Shown piece by piece: positions 56,531 through 64,000 of a DNA stretch of 64,000 nt. Below the pieces are notes generated by a model, which had not been told where the DNA came from, did not search any database, and worked only from the letters and a program-made list of their open reading frames with translations. The position numbers and the translations under genes are program-made. Each line of letters starts with the position of its first letter. The first letter of the stretch is position 1. Source of the DNA: Oscillospiraceae bacterium (GTDB lineage: Bacteria > Bacillota > Clostridia > Saccharofermentanales > Saccharofermentanaceae); NCBI GenBank assembly GCA_902802325.1, contig CADCLV010000004.1, forward strand, positions 124,001 through 188,000, in the 5' to 3' direction.

Positions 56531-58428
56531 TTATGCCTCACGGTTCTGGTATTCTTTATGCTCGGCCACAAATAATGCGTGATACTCTTCTTCGATCTCG
56601 TCAATTTCCTTCTTGACGTCATCATCCAGTACACGGGTATCCGTGATCTTCTTCATGATTTCCGGATGCAGCACGCTCATACGCTGCAGGAATTCCTGCA
56701 CGTATTCTTTCGCATCTTCCTTATCCAGGAAAGTCAGTTTCTCGGATGTGGCCAGATACAGCATTACGACCTGTTCGTCCAGCTGCATCGGCTGATACTG
56801 CGGCTGCTTTAAGATCTCATTTAAGATCACGCCTCGCTTGATCTGCTTCTGGGTATTCGGATCCAGATCCGACCCGAACTGGGCAAAGGCAGCCATTTCT
56901 CTTGCCTGTGCCAGACTGATACGAAGCGGACCGGCCACTTTTTTCATGGCCTTGGTCTGGGCTGCACCACCTACACGGGATACAGAAAGACCTACGTTGA
57001 TAGCCGGACGCTGACCGGCAAAGAACAGTTCCGATTCCAGATAGATCTGACCGTCTGTAATAGAAATAACGTTGGTCGGAATATATGCTGAGATATCGCC
57101 GCTCAAGGTCTCGATGATCGGCAGTGCAGTAATGGAACCGCCACCCATCTCATCACTGAGTTTGGCAGCTCTTTCCAAAAGACGGGAGTGCAGATAGAAA
57201 ACATCACCCGGATAGGCTTCACGTCCCGGCGGACGGCGAAGAAGAAGCGAGATCGCACGGTAAGCCTGAGCATGCTTGGAAAGGTCGTCATAAACGATCA
57301 GCACATCCTGATGCTCTCCGTACATAAACTCTTCGGCAATGGCGCAGCCTGCATAAGGGGCAATATACTGAAGTGATGCCGGCTGGGCCGCACTGGCTGC
57401 CACGATCACGGTATATTCCATCGCATTATGTTGCTCTAAAGTATGTGCCACCTGCACAATATTCGACATCTTCTGTCCGATGGCCACATAGACGCAGAGG
57501 ACATTCTTACCACGCTGGTTTATGATCGTATCGATAGCAATCGCGGTCTTACCTGTCTGACGGTCACCAATGATCAGCTCACGCTGGCCACGGCCGATCG
57601 GCGTCATGGCGTCGATAGCGGTAATACCTGTCTGAAGCGGCTCGCAGATCGGAGATCTGGCCACGATACCCGGTGCCGGATACTCGATCGGACGGCGGCT
57701 GGTGGAACGGATAATGCCTTTTCCATCGATCGGATTTCCCAAAGGATCCACAACACGGCCAACCATACCACGGCCAACCGGAACTGAAACCGTACGGCCG
57801 GTTCTGTGACACATTCCACGTCCCGGCATTCATTTAACAAAACGACGCCGACTGTGTCGGTCTCCAGGTTCATGGCAATACCATAAGATGTTTCAGAGAA
57901 CATGATCAGCTCACTGGCCACACAGTTTTCCAGGCCGCTGACGGTAGCAACACCGTCACTGACGGAGATAACTTTACCGACCTGCTCCACTTCGGAAGCC
58001 TTGGCAAATTCGGTCAGAAGATTTTCTCTTTTTTCCGTCTGCTCTTCCGCATCATCTTCCCATAGCGCATCTTCTTCAAAAAGACTGGCCGGGCGTTCAT
58101 CGAAATCACGAAGGGATTCCATAAGTGACTTATGGATCTCGTCGGCTTCCCCGCCATCTTCCAATTTCACGGAATCGTTTCCACGATCCGTCTTCAGGTG
58201 CCGGCCGATACGGGCCAGCTGACCTGCATAACTGTAGTCATATTTTGTACCCTGCGCGTAGATCACATATCCGCCGATCAGAGACTTATCTGTCTCCTGC
58301 TCGATGGTATATCCCTGGATATGAAGATGCTCCGCAAAACGGCGGGCGATCAGCGCCACTTTCTCCGGTGGCATGTCGTCCGACGCATTGACGATACGAA
58401 TGACTTCAAAACCACTATCATTATTCAC
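56531..58428 (-). CDS. atpA: ATP synthase delta(C-domain)-alpha fusion, frameshifted
   Basis: The ATG at 58428 overlaps the atpF stop by 8 bp. Residues about 8-78 match the delta/OSCP C-terminal domain ([40 protein letters not shown]). A charged linker (80-150) leads to the alpha start [20 protein letters not shown]. The frame breaks near 57811-57817, after CRDVE. Alpha resumes at [13 protein letters not shown] in the next frame, with P-loop GDRQTGKTA and [10 protein letters not shown] intact to the stop at 56531. The upstream frame otherwise runs on to 57604. Joined, it would be about 633 residues. The six-helix delta N-domain is not encoded nearby. Confidence 0.85.
57811..57817 (-). other. 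Frame break inside atpA
   Basis: Upstream frame reads CRDVE then wrong-frame residues. The +1 frame reads [10 protein letters not shown]. Compared with other alpha subunits (D-x-x-EGM-x-x-x-x-TGR), a few codons plus the frame are lost here, so a short deletion or assembly error is likely. No slippery heptamer is visible. Confidence 0.75.
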
Positions 58429-59017
58429 CGGTCTTCACCTCTGCAGAAGCAAGTTCTTGCTGGACCTTTTCACGAAGTTCACTGTCGGAAGGTTTGCCTT
58501 CGGTGTTACTCAGAACACGGGCGGCGATAGAAACAGCCAGATCAGCTACTTCATCCTTCATCTCTTCCAGCACGGCCTTACGGGTGCGCTTTGCATCCTC
58601 TTCGGCACGGTCGCGGATATCCTGTGCTTCTTTTTTCGCCGTTTCCACGATTGTTTCGGATTGCTTCTCCGCCTGGGAACGGGCATCTGCGATGATCTGG
58701 ATCGCTTCCTCATGAGAAGCATCCAGTTTCTTTGTTGCTTCTTCCAGCTTCTCTTCCGCCTGCTTTTCTTTTTCTTCCGCCGAAGTCAGCTTTCCGCCGA
58801 TAGTCTCCGAACGCTTCTTGATCACTTTGATCAACGGCTTAAAGAGAACGGCCTTCAAAATCAGATAGGTCACTAAAAGGGTCAGGATCGTGACCAGCGC
58901 TGTGGCCAGATAGTGGCCCAGCTGATCCGGAGAAAGAAGGGAGCTCTCCTCTGCTTCTTCCGCCAGCGCCAGTACCGGTGTTCCGGCTAATGACAGCAGT
59001 TTCACTGCACTAAACAT
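58421..59017 (-). CDS. atpF: ATP synthase subunit b
   Basis: Peripheral stalk subunit, 198 residues. N-terminal hydrophobic leader (about 5-20) and the main membrane helix (about 36-60, VTILTLLVTYLILKAVLFKPL), then a long charged coiled coil, and a C-terminal globular end (SIAARVLSNTEGK) that normally binds delta. Complete; it does not contain the missing delta N-domain. The last 8 bp overlap the fusion gene. Confidence 0.94.
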   Translation of the reverse strand: MFSAVKLLSLAGTPVLALAEEAEESSLLSPDQLGHYLATALVTILTLLVTYLILKAVLFKPLIKVIKKRSETIGGKLTSAEEKEKQAEEKLEEATKKLDASHEEAIQIIADARSQAEKQSETIVETAKKEAQDIRDRAEEDAKRTRKAVLEEMKDEVADLAVSIAARVLSNTEGKPSDSELREKVQQELASAEVKTGE

Positions 59018-59037
59018 AGTTTTTCACCTCGAACGAA

Positions 59038-59307
59038 TCAGAACGTAAAGATAAGAAGCAGACTGACAACCAGAGAATAGATCGCAACGGACTCCATAAA
59101 TACGATGGAGATCAGAAGCAGCGTCTGCAGTTTACTGTACATTTCAGGCTGACGGGAAGCCCCTTCCAGTGCACGGCCGGCGGCCATACCGATACCGATC
59201 GTGGTACCCAGAGCACCAAGACCGATGGCAAGACCGGCACCAAATCCGGCTAAGCCCTTCGGATCCATTGCGGCGGCATCCAGTAAAACTCGTGATAATT
59301 GAAACAT
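59038..59307 (-). CDS. atpE: ATP synthase subunit c
   Basis: 89 residues forming two membrane helices and a polar loop GRALEGASRQPE. The ion-binding Glu is in FMESVAIYSLVV on helix 2. In Na+-specific rings helix 1 has Gln three residues before AAG (QGYAAG). Here the position is Ile (IGMAAG), so a proton-binding ring is more likely even though the ES pair is present. Confidence 0.96.
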   Translation of the reverse strand: MFQLSRVLLDAAAMDPKGLAGFGAGLAIGLGALGTTIGIGMAAGRALEGASRQPEMYSKLQTLLLISIVFMESVAIYSLVVSLLLIFTF

Positions 59308-59327
59308 TTTTCTCTTCCTCCTTATGT

Positions 59328-60206
59328 TCAGGCTGCGCTCTTTGCCTCTTCGGCTTTGGCGGCAGTTTCTTTTTCTGCTTTCAGCTTCATCTGTTCATGT
59401 TTTCTCTCTTCGACGGCATGGGAGCTTTCCACGACCTCACCGATATAGGAGATGGTCAGGTAGCAGAAGACCACTGCCTGCAATATTCCATCCATCAGAT
59501 CGAACCAGAGGCTGAGGACACCCGGCAAAAGGACCGGCAGCACCATTCCGACAAATTCCATCAGGATAAACGCACCGAATACGTTACCGAAAAGACGGAG
59601 CGCCAGAGAGATCGGTTTGATAATGAAGTCGATGATCTTAAAAGGCACCATGAATCCCTTCGGATCAACGAAGGAACGGCCGAATCCTTTTAAGCCGACA
59701 AAACGGATCGACATAACGATCACATATACGATGGCAAAGATCGCCATAGCAAACGGGAACGCGATATTCTTCGCCGGCGGGGGCAGATGGAATACCGCAA
59801 TCAGGTTACAGGAAATCAGGAAGATACCCATGGAACCAACCATCGGCACCACCTTCTCGGCCTGTTCTTCATTCAGGCCGTAATCCTTGCAGACACCGAA
59901 AAGAAGGCCGATCAGCGACTCCATCAGAGCCTGTCCGCCCTTGGGGTGGATCTCTCTTTTTCTTCCCAGTGTGCTAAAGATCAGAATGCCAAAGAATGCC
60001 GCGATCCACGAAATAATGATCGCGTCTGTGATCGGAATACGGTTTCCGCCAATAGAAAGATATCCTTTCCACTGGAGGATCGCTTCGCGGATCTCATCAC
60101 CGATGTTGACACTTCCGGTGTAGATCCCGCCGAACACATTCTTTAGTTCTCCAATAAACGCTTCCCAGAACCTTGCGCCCCAGGATGCATCCAGCAACAA
60201 ATTCAT
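59328..60206 (-). CDS. atpB: ATP synthase subunit a
   Basis: 292 residues, five or six membrane helices. The essential Arg is in PISLALRLFGNVFGAFIL (about 210-227). It carries an N-terminal outside segment of about 60 residues and a charged C-terminal tail (EERKHEQMKLKAEKETAAK) of about 30 residues, longer than usual. atpI is absent upstream. The gene starts 20 bp after upp. Confidence 0.95.
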   Translation of the reverse strand: MNLLLDASWGARFWEAFIGELKNVFGGIYTGSVNIGDEIREAILQWKGYLSIGGNRIPITDAIIISWIAAFFGILIFSTLGRKREIHPKGGQALMESLIGLLFGVCKDYGLNEEQAEKVVPMVGSMGIFLISCNLIAVFHLPPPAKNIAFPFAMAIFAIVYVIVMSIRFVGLKGFGRSFVDPKGFMVPFKIIDFIIKPISLALRLFGNVFGAFILMEFVGMVLPVLLPGVLSLWFDLMDGILQAVVFCYLTISYIGEVVESSHAVEERKHEQMKLKAEKETAAKAEEAKSAA

Positions 60207-60226
60207 AAAAGGCTTACCAGTCCTTA

Positions 60227-60856
60227 TCAGTTAGTACCGAAGAGACGGTCACCGGCATCACCCAGACCCGGAATAATGTAGGCGTGATCGTTCAGCTTCT
60301 CATCCTTGGCCGCGCAGAAGATCGGCACGTCCGGATGTTCTTTTTGCAGTCTCTCGATGCCTTCCGGTGCCGAGATCAGGCAGACGAATTTAATGTTCTT
60401 AATGCCGCGGTCCTTCAGGAAAGTGATCGCCGCAGAAGAAGAACCGCCGGTAGCCAGCATCGGATCCAGAACTACGACTTCACGCTCGGTGATGTCTTCC
60501 GGGAGCTTGCAGTAATACTCGACCGGCTTCAATGTGTTCGGGTCACGGTAAAGACCGATATGGCCAACCTTGGCATTCGGGACGATGGACAGCATACCGT
60601 CGACCATGCCTAAGCCTGCACGAAGGATCGGAACCAGTGCGATCTTCTTTCCTGCCAGAACCTTCGCCTTCGTGGTCGCGACCGGTGTCTCGATCGTCAC
60701 TTCCGTAAGTGGAAGATCGCGGGTCACCTCGTAAGCCATCAGCATGGACAGCTCATGGACCAGTTCACGAAACTCCTTGGTAGATGTGTTCTTGTCTCTC
60801 AGGATCGAGATCTTGTGCTGAATCAGCGGATGATCGAATAAGAATACCTGTGCCAT
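60227..60856 (-). CDS. upp: Uracil phosphoribosyltransferase
   Basis: Salvages uracil to UMP using PRPP. 209 residues. PRPP loop [18 protein letters not shown] (about 128-145), N-terminal [13 protein letters not shown], and C-terminal uracil-binding [12 protein letters not shown]. Linked to atp genes in many Firmicutes, here 20 bp upstream of atpB. Confidence 0.97.
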   Translation of the reverse strand: MAQVFLFDHPLIQHKISILRDKNTSTKEFRELVHELSMLMAYEVTRDLPLTEVTIETPVATTKAKVLAGKKIALVPILRAGLGMVDGMLSIVPNAKVGHIGLYRDPNTLKPVEYYCKLPEDITEREVVVLDPMLATGGSSSAAITFLKDRGIKNIKFVCLISAPEGIERLQKEHPDVPIFCAAKDEKLNDHAYIIPGLGDAGDRLFGTN

Positions 60857-60879
60857 AAAGAATCCTCCCGTAATCTCTG

Positions 60880-61332
60880 TTATTTAAAAAGTTCTTTCTC
60901 TTGTTCCTTCATATCATTAACACGAGTCTGGTGACGGCCGCCGTCGAAAGGCTCGCTCATATAGGCATCCACGATACCCAGTGCCAGGGAGCTTCCCACT
61001 ACACGGGCGCCCATGGAAAGGACGTTGGCATCGTTATGCTGGCGGGACATTCTGGCCATATACTCATTGGTGCAGAGCGCGCAGCGGATACCTGGGAATT
61101 TGTTGGCGACCATGGAGATACCGATACCGGTACCGCAGATCACGATGCCGCGCTCGGCATTGCCTTCCAGAACATCTTTAGCTACTTTCTGGCCGGCCAG
61201 AACGTAACTGTACGGTACGTCAGCCGAGGTAGCGCCGCCCTCTAAGATAGTATGGCCCTGCTTTGTCAGGTGCTCCACGACCGTCTTTCTTAAACCGTAA
61301 CCGGCGTGATCAGATGCAATCGAAATAATCAT
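60880..61332 (-). CDS. rpiB: Ribose 5-phosphate isomerase B
   Basis: 150 residues of the RpiB/LacAB family. SDHAGYGLR (phosphate and ring-opening residues), catalytic Cys in [12 protein letters not shown] (about 68), [10 protein letters not shown], and GGRHQTRV. Supplies ribose-5-phosphate for PRPP, matching its place next to upp (23-bp gap). Confidence 0.95.
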   Translation of the reverse strand: MIISIASDHAGYGLRKTVVEHLTKQGHTILEGGATSADVPYSYVLAGQKVAKDVLEGNAERGIVICGTGIGISMVANKFPGIRCALCTNEYMARMSRQHNDANVLSMGARVVGSSLALGIVDAYMSEPFDGGRHQTRVNDMKEQEKELFK

Positions 61333-61348
61333 TTTTCAGTACCCCTTT

Positions 61349-62629
61349 TCAAAGAATATGTTTATGTGTGAAATGCCGTGTGCCGTTGGCATAATCTGCT
61401 ACGATGTTGCCATGGCCGACGACCTTATACTTATAGGTGACCAGTCCTTCCAGTCCCACAGGACCTCTGGCATGAAGCTTGCTTGTGCTGATTCCGACCT
61501 CGGCGCCAAATCCATAACGGAAGCCGTCCGAGAAACGGGTAGAGCAGTTCCAGAAAGCATTACCGGAAGCCACACGGTTCATGAATTCCTCAGCAGCCGA
61601 AGCATCAGAAGTCACGATGGATTCCGTATGACCGGAACCGTACTTATTGATATGCCCGATCGCTTCCTCAAGACCGGAAACGACCTTGATGGAAACCTTA
61701 TAGTCAAGATATTCATGGTGCCACTCTTCCACAGGCAGCACATCCGGGAGGATCGCCTTGGTCTTTTCGCAGCCGTGGATCTCCACAGTCTTCTCGGAAA
61801 GTGCTTTCGAAAGTTTCGGCAGGAAATCCTTCGCGATCGACTCATCTACCAGGATCGTCTCGCAGGCATTACATACCGCCACATACTGTGTCTTACTGTC
61901 GACGGCGATAGAAAGCGCCATGGCTTCATCCGCCTTTTCATGGATATAAAGATGGCAGACACCGTCCGCGTGTCCCATGACCGGGATCGAAGAGTGCTGC
62001 ATGATGTACTGTACAAAGGAATTGGATCCGCGCGGGATGATCAGGTCGATATACTGATCCAGAAGGAGCATCTCGGCCACATCGTTTCTGGTCTCCATAA
62101 GCGTGATCCAGCCATTCGGAAGTCCTGCTTCCTCCGATGCCTCTTTAATGACTTCAAAAAGTACACGGTTGGTATTGGCCGCTTCACTTCCGCCTTTCAG
62201 GCAGCAGGAGTTACCGGATTTTAATGCAAGGGATGCGATCTGTACCAGCGCATCCGGACGGGATTCGAAAATAATGCCCAGCACACCGATCGGGCAGGAA
62301 ACACGGGTCAGGATCAGATCATCGTCCATCTCCGTCTTCATCAGTTCTTTTCCCACAGGATCAGGAAGGGTCGTCAGACTGGAAAGTCCGGCAGTCACTT
62401 CGCGGAGTTTCTTCTCATCGAAAAGAAGACGCTTCTGAAGCGGCATCGGGAGATCCGTCTCCTTTGCCTTCTGCATATCGATCTGATTTGCAGAAAAAAT
62501 CTTCTCTTGATTCGCTGTCAATGCATCCGCGATCTTAAGAAGTGCCGCATTCTTGACCTCTGTCTTCAGGACAGCCATAGCAAAGGATGCCGTCTTGGCT
62601 TCACTGGCTCTTCTCTCGAAATCTGTCAT
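61349..62629 (-). CDS. proA: Gamma-glutamyl phosphate reductase
   Basis: NADPH-dependent reductase of proline biosynthesis, 426 residues. Catalytic Cys in YVAVCNACETILV (about 252), GVLGIIFESRPDA, KGGSEAANTN, and NCSTRFSDGFRYGFGAEVGIST. The open frame begins at 62659, but transcription is predicted to start near 62656. The ATG at 62629 is 6 bases after AGGA, so it is chosen. proB is not adjacent. It heads the proA-rpiB-upp-atp transcript with gaps of only 16-23 bp. Confidence 0.95.
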   Translation of the reverse strand: MTDFERRASEAKTASFAMAVLKTEVKNAALLKIADALTANQEKIFSANQIDMQKAKETDLPMPLQKRLLFDEKKLREVTAGLSSLTTLPDPVGKELMKTEMDDDLILTRVSCPIGVLGIIFESRPDALVQIASLALKSGNSCCLKGGSEAANTNRVLFEVIKEASEEAGLPNGWITLMETRNDVAEMLLLDQYIDLIIPRGSNSFVQYIMQHSSIPVMGHADGVCHLYIHEKADEAMALSIAVDSKTQYVAVCNACETILVDESIAKDFLPKLSKALSEKTVEIHGCEKTKAILPDVLPVEEWHHEYLDYKVSIKVVSGLEEAIGHINKYGSGHTESIVTSDASAAEEFMNRVASGNAFWNCSTRFSDGFRYGFGAEVGISTSKLHARGPVGLEGLVTYKYKVVGHGNIVADYANGTRHFTHKHIL

Positions 62630-62659
62630 ATTCATTCCTACTTCCGCAATATACTTCAC

Positions 62660-63039
62660 TCTATTATATCAGATTCCCATATAGATGAACGATGCACTTG
62701 CTGTTTTTTTCATTTTCATTTCATTTTTGTTTGAACGTCAAACTGAAAGGAAATGATTTCCACAAAAAGAAAAAGTTTTCCACAGTTTTTCTCTTCCGCG
62801 AAAGAAAAAACCTGTGGAAAAGGTGGAAAAGTCTGTGGATAACTTAAAGACAAGGCTTTTCGCGAATCTCACTTTTCAAAGCCTTGAAATTAGGCAGTGC
62901 ATTTTTTGTCAAGGGGTTTTTGAAAAAACGCAGAAGTTTATTTAGTCAGATAAGAGCCCTCTATTTCAAGGCTTTCGAGCTTCCTTTCGCCCGAATTTGA
63001 CATTTACGGTGTCCACCTGTGGTGGACGGTCGTCTCTTA
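62660..63039. other. Gene-free region with DnaA-box-like sites and inverted repeats
   Basis: No gene seen. It holds TTATCCACA (minus strand, 62834-62842, perfect DnaA box) and single-mismatch TTTTCCACA at 62776-62784 (plus) and 62813-62821 (minus). The latter two form TTTTCCACAG/CTGTGGAAAA arms. Further inverted or repeated AAGGCTTT/AAAGCCTT (62852-62885, again near 62966) and the palindrome GTCCACC-TGT-GGTGGAC (63010-63026) are present. AT-rich overall. May be a DnaA-titration or regulatory site. Confidence 0.5.
62663..62671 (-). promoter_or_regulatory. Extended -10 promoter of the proA-rpiB-upp-atp operon
   Basis: TGATATAAT on the minus strand (TATAAT at 62663-62668). No other promoter of similar quality was noticed before atpB. 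Confidence 0.7.
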
Positions 63040-64000
63040 TTATTCTTTCGGCGGAAGACGATAATAGTTTGTCAATTGACAGCGGATGGAACCGTTATAC
63101 AATTTTCTTCTTTTATCTGCTTTTCGAACGACCTGCTTTTCGAAACCATCGTCCGGGGTAATGACAGAAAGACGGATTCCTTTTTTACAGTATCCCTTCG
63201 CATCAAGATAGGTAGAAGCGATGCCGCGGTAGATCTCTTCGGCCATTTCCGGCGTCAGAAGACGGCCGCCGTACGGAGGGTTACAAAGGATCAGCTGGCG
63301 GGAAAGTCCCGTCCAGGAAGCAAGTTTTTCCGGCGTTTGCTTTCGGAAATCCGCCACCTGAAAACGGATGAAATCAGAAACTCCGGCCGCCTGCGCATTT
63401 CTCTGCGCCGTCTGCACCGCCTTCGGATCTATATCCGAGCCGTAAAAATATATATCGTCCATAGGTGACAGATCCAGAAGATCCTTCGCCTCTTCTCTTG
63501 CCAGATCGTAGGCTTTCTGCCCGATAAAAGGAAGCTTTTCGCCGGAAAAGTCACGTTTCAGGCCCGGCGCGATATTTAATGCCATCATGGCCGCCTCGAT
63601 CACGATGGTACCGGAACCGCAGAACGGATCCACCAGCGCCTCTTCACCGAAGAAACGGTACTGGGCGGCACTGACCATGCCGGCCGCCAGCGTTTCCTTG
63701 ATCGGCGCCTCATGCATCAGCGGACGGTATCCCCGCTTGTGCAGACCTTCGCCGGTAATATCGATCATGACATTGACCTGGTTTTTCACGATCCCGAACA
63801 CGATCTTGATCAGACCGATCTTCTCGTTCTCGTCCAGATGCGAAGTCTCCGGAAGGTGCCTTTCAAACAGAAGCGCCTTAACAATGGCTTTCTTGGCAAG
63901 GCTCTGGCAGGCAGGAATTCCGAAGAGTTTGGAGTCGCGTGAGTAGCCGTTTACGATGAAGGCCGCTCCGTCCGGAATGTAATCGCGCCAGCGCATCGTG
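63040..64000 (-). CDS. 23S rRNA guanine-N2 methyltransferase, RlmL/RlmK-N family (5' end outside window)
   Basis: About 319 visible codons; the frame continues past 64000 and the N-terminal THUMP domain is mostly outside. The methyltransferase domain has VDPFCGSGTIVIEAAM (SAM motif I, about 142-157 of the visible part), YGSDIDPKAV, and the catalytic LILCNPPYGGRL (NPPY). Typical of the YpsC/RlmL single-domain form of Firmicutes. Ends at 63040 before the repeat-rich gene-free region. Confidence 0.9.
   Translation of the reverse strand, partial: TMRWRDYIPDGAAFIVNGYSRDSKLFGIPACQSLAKKAIVKALLFERHLPETSHLDENEKIGLIKIVFGIVKNQVNVMIDITGEGLHKRGYRPLMHEAPIKETLAAGMVSAAQYRFFGEEALVDPFCGSGTIVIEAAMMALNIAPGLKRDFSGEKLPFIGQKAYDLAREEAKDLLDLSPMDDIYFYGSDIDPKAVQTAQRNAQAAGVSDFIRFQVADFRKQTPEKLASWTGLSRQLILCNPPYGGRLLTPEMAEEIYRGIASTYLDAKGYCKKGIRLSVITPDDGFEKQVVRKADKRRKLYNGSIRCQLTNYYRLPPKE

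Noticed and set aside
57811-57817. Programmed frameshift in atpA as the preferred explanation
   Set aside because: No slippery heptamer, stop codon or stimulatory hairpin is evident; a few codons also appear missing, which favours a deletion or sequence error.
57604-58428. Independent delta subunit gene
   Set aside because: The frame lacks the whole delta N-terminal domain and continues directly into alpha sequence, so it is the front of the fusion gene rather than atpH.
62660-63039. Chromosomal replication origin
   Set aside because: DnaA-box-like sites are present, but dnaA, dnaN and rpmH are absent and genes on both sides run in the same direction, so there is no sign of a strand switch.

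Overview
The window looks like ordinary chromosome from a low- to mid-GC anaerobic Firmicute, probably a Clostridia member close to Lachnospiraceae. The evidence is consensus sigma-A promoters with frequent extended -10 elements (TGnTATAAT), strong AGGAGG ribosome sites, a SAM-I riboswitch before metK, the cysE-cysS-mrnC-rlmB gene order, and a Flp1-type pilin locus. The lineage is inferred from gene content only. No phage, transposase, rRNA or CRISPR array was seen. Most genes are on the minus strand.

Layout: (1) 1-851, end of a sugar-binding lipoprotein gene. (2) 1012-7648, overlapping operon leuC-leuD-leuB-ppx-ppk. (3) 7794-10103, zinc-ribbon protein and ABC-F ATPase. (4) 10200-12366, polysaccharide deacetylase and class II aldolase. 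(5) 12454-18180, XRE-cupin regulator, acyl-CoA ligase, valS and a membrane protein. (6) 18311-21727, moxR-DUF58-DUF4129, converging on glk, which lies in the clpX operon. (7) 24628-27084, trigger factor (no clpP between it and clpX) and a SHOCT membrane protein. (8) 27285-32132, a 37-codon peptide gene, a 1492-residue secreted repeat protein and tRNA-Arg(ACG). (9) 32190-38488, a peptide-responsive module: response regulator, three ABC ATPases, two permeases and a histidine kinase. (10) 38574-44104, tyrosine phosphatase, lipoprotein, rlmB, mrnC, cysS and cysE, preceded by a structured RNA that resembles 6S RNA. (11) 44402-48228, comF, a RecD-like helicase and metK with its riboswitch. (12) 48586-53739, a compact Tad/Flp pilus operon diverging from metK. 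(13) 53724-62629, proA-rpiB-upp-atpBEF-(delta/alpha)-atpGDC. (14) A 380-bp gene-free stretch with DnaA-box-like sites. (15) A 23S rRNA methyltransferase cut by the window edge.

Most notable: the ATP synthase operon has no separate delta gene. Instead the delta C-terminal domain is fused in frame to the front of alpha, and the reading frame breaks inside alpha. The delta N-terminal domain was not found. Other points of interest are the fused TadB-TadC protein with three 10-bp-phased TTGTCGR repeats in its promoter region, the 37-residue peptide beside the giant surface protein, the absence of clpP from the tig-clpX locus, a cysteine cluster in the RecD-like helicase, and two divergent promoter pairs whose -35 elements overlap or abut.
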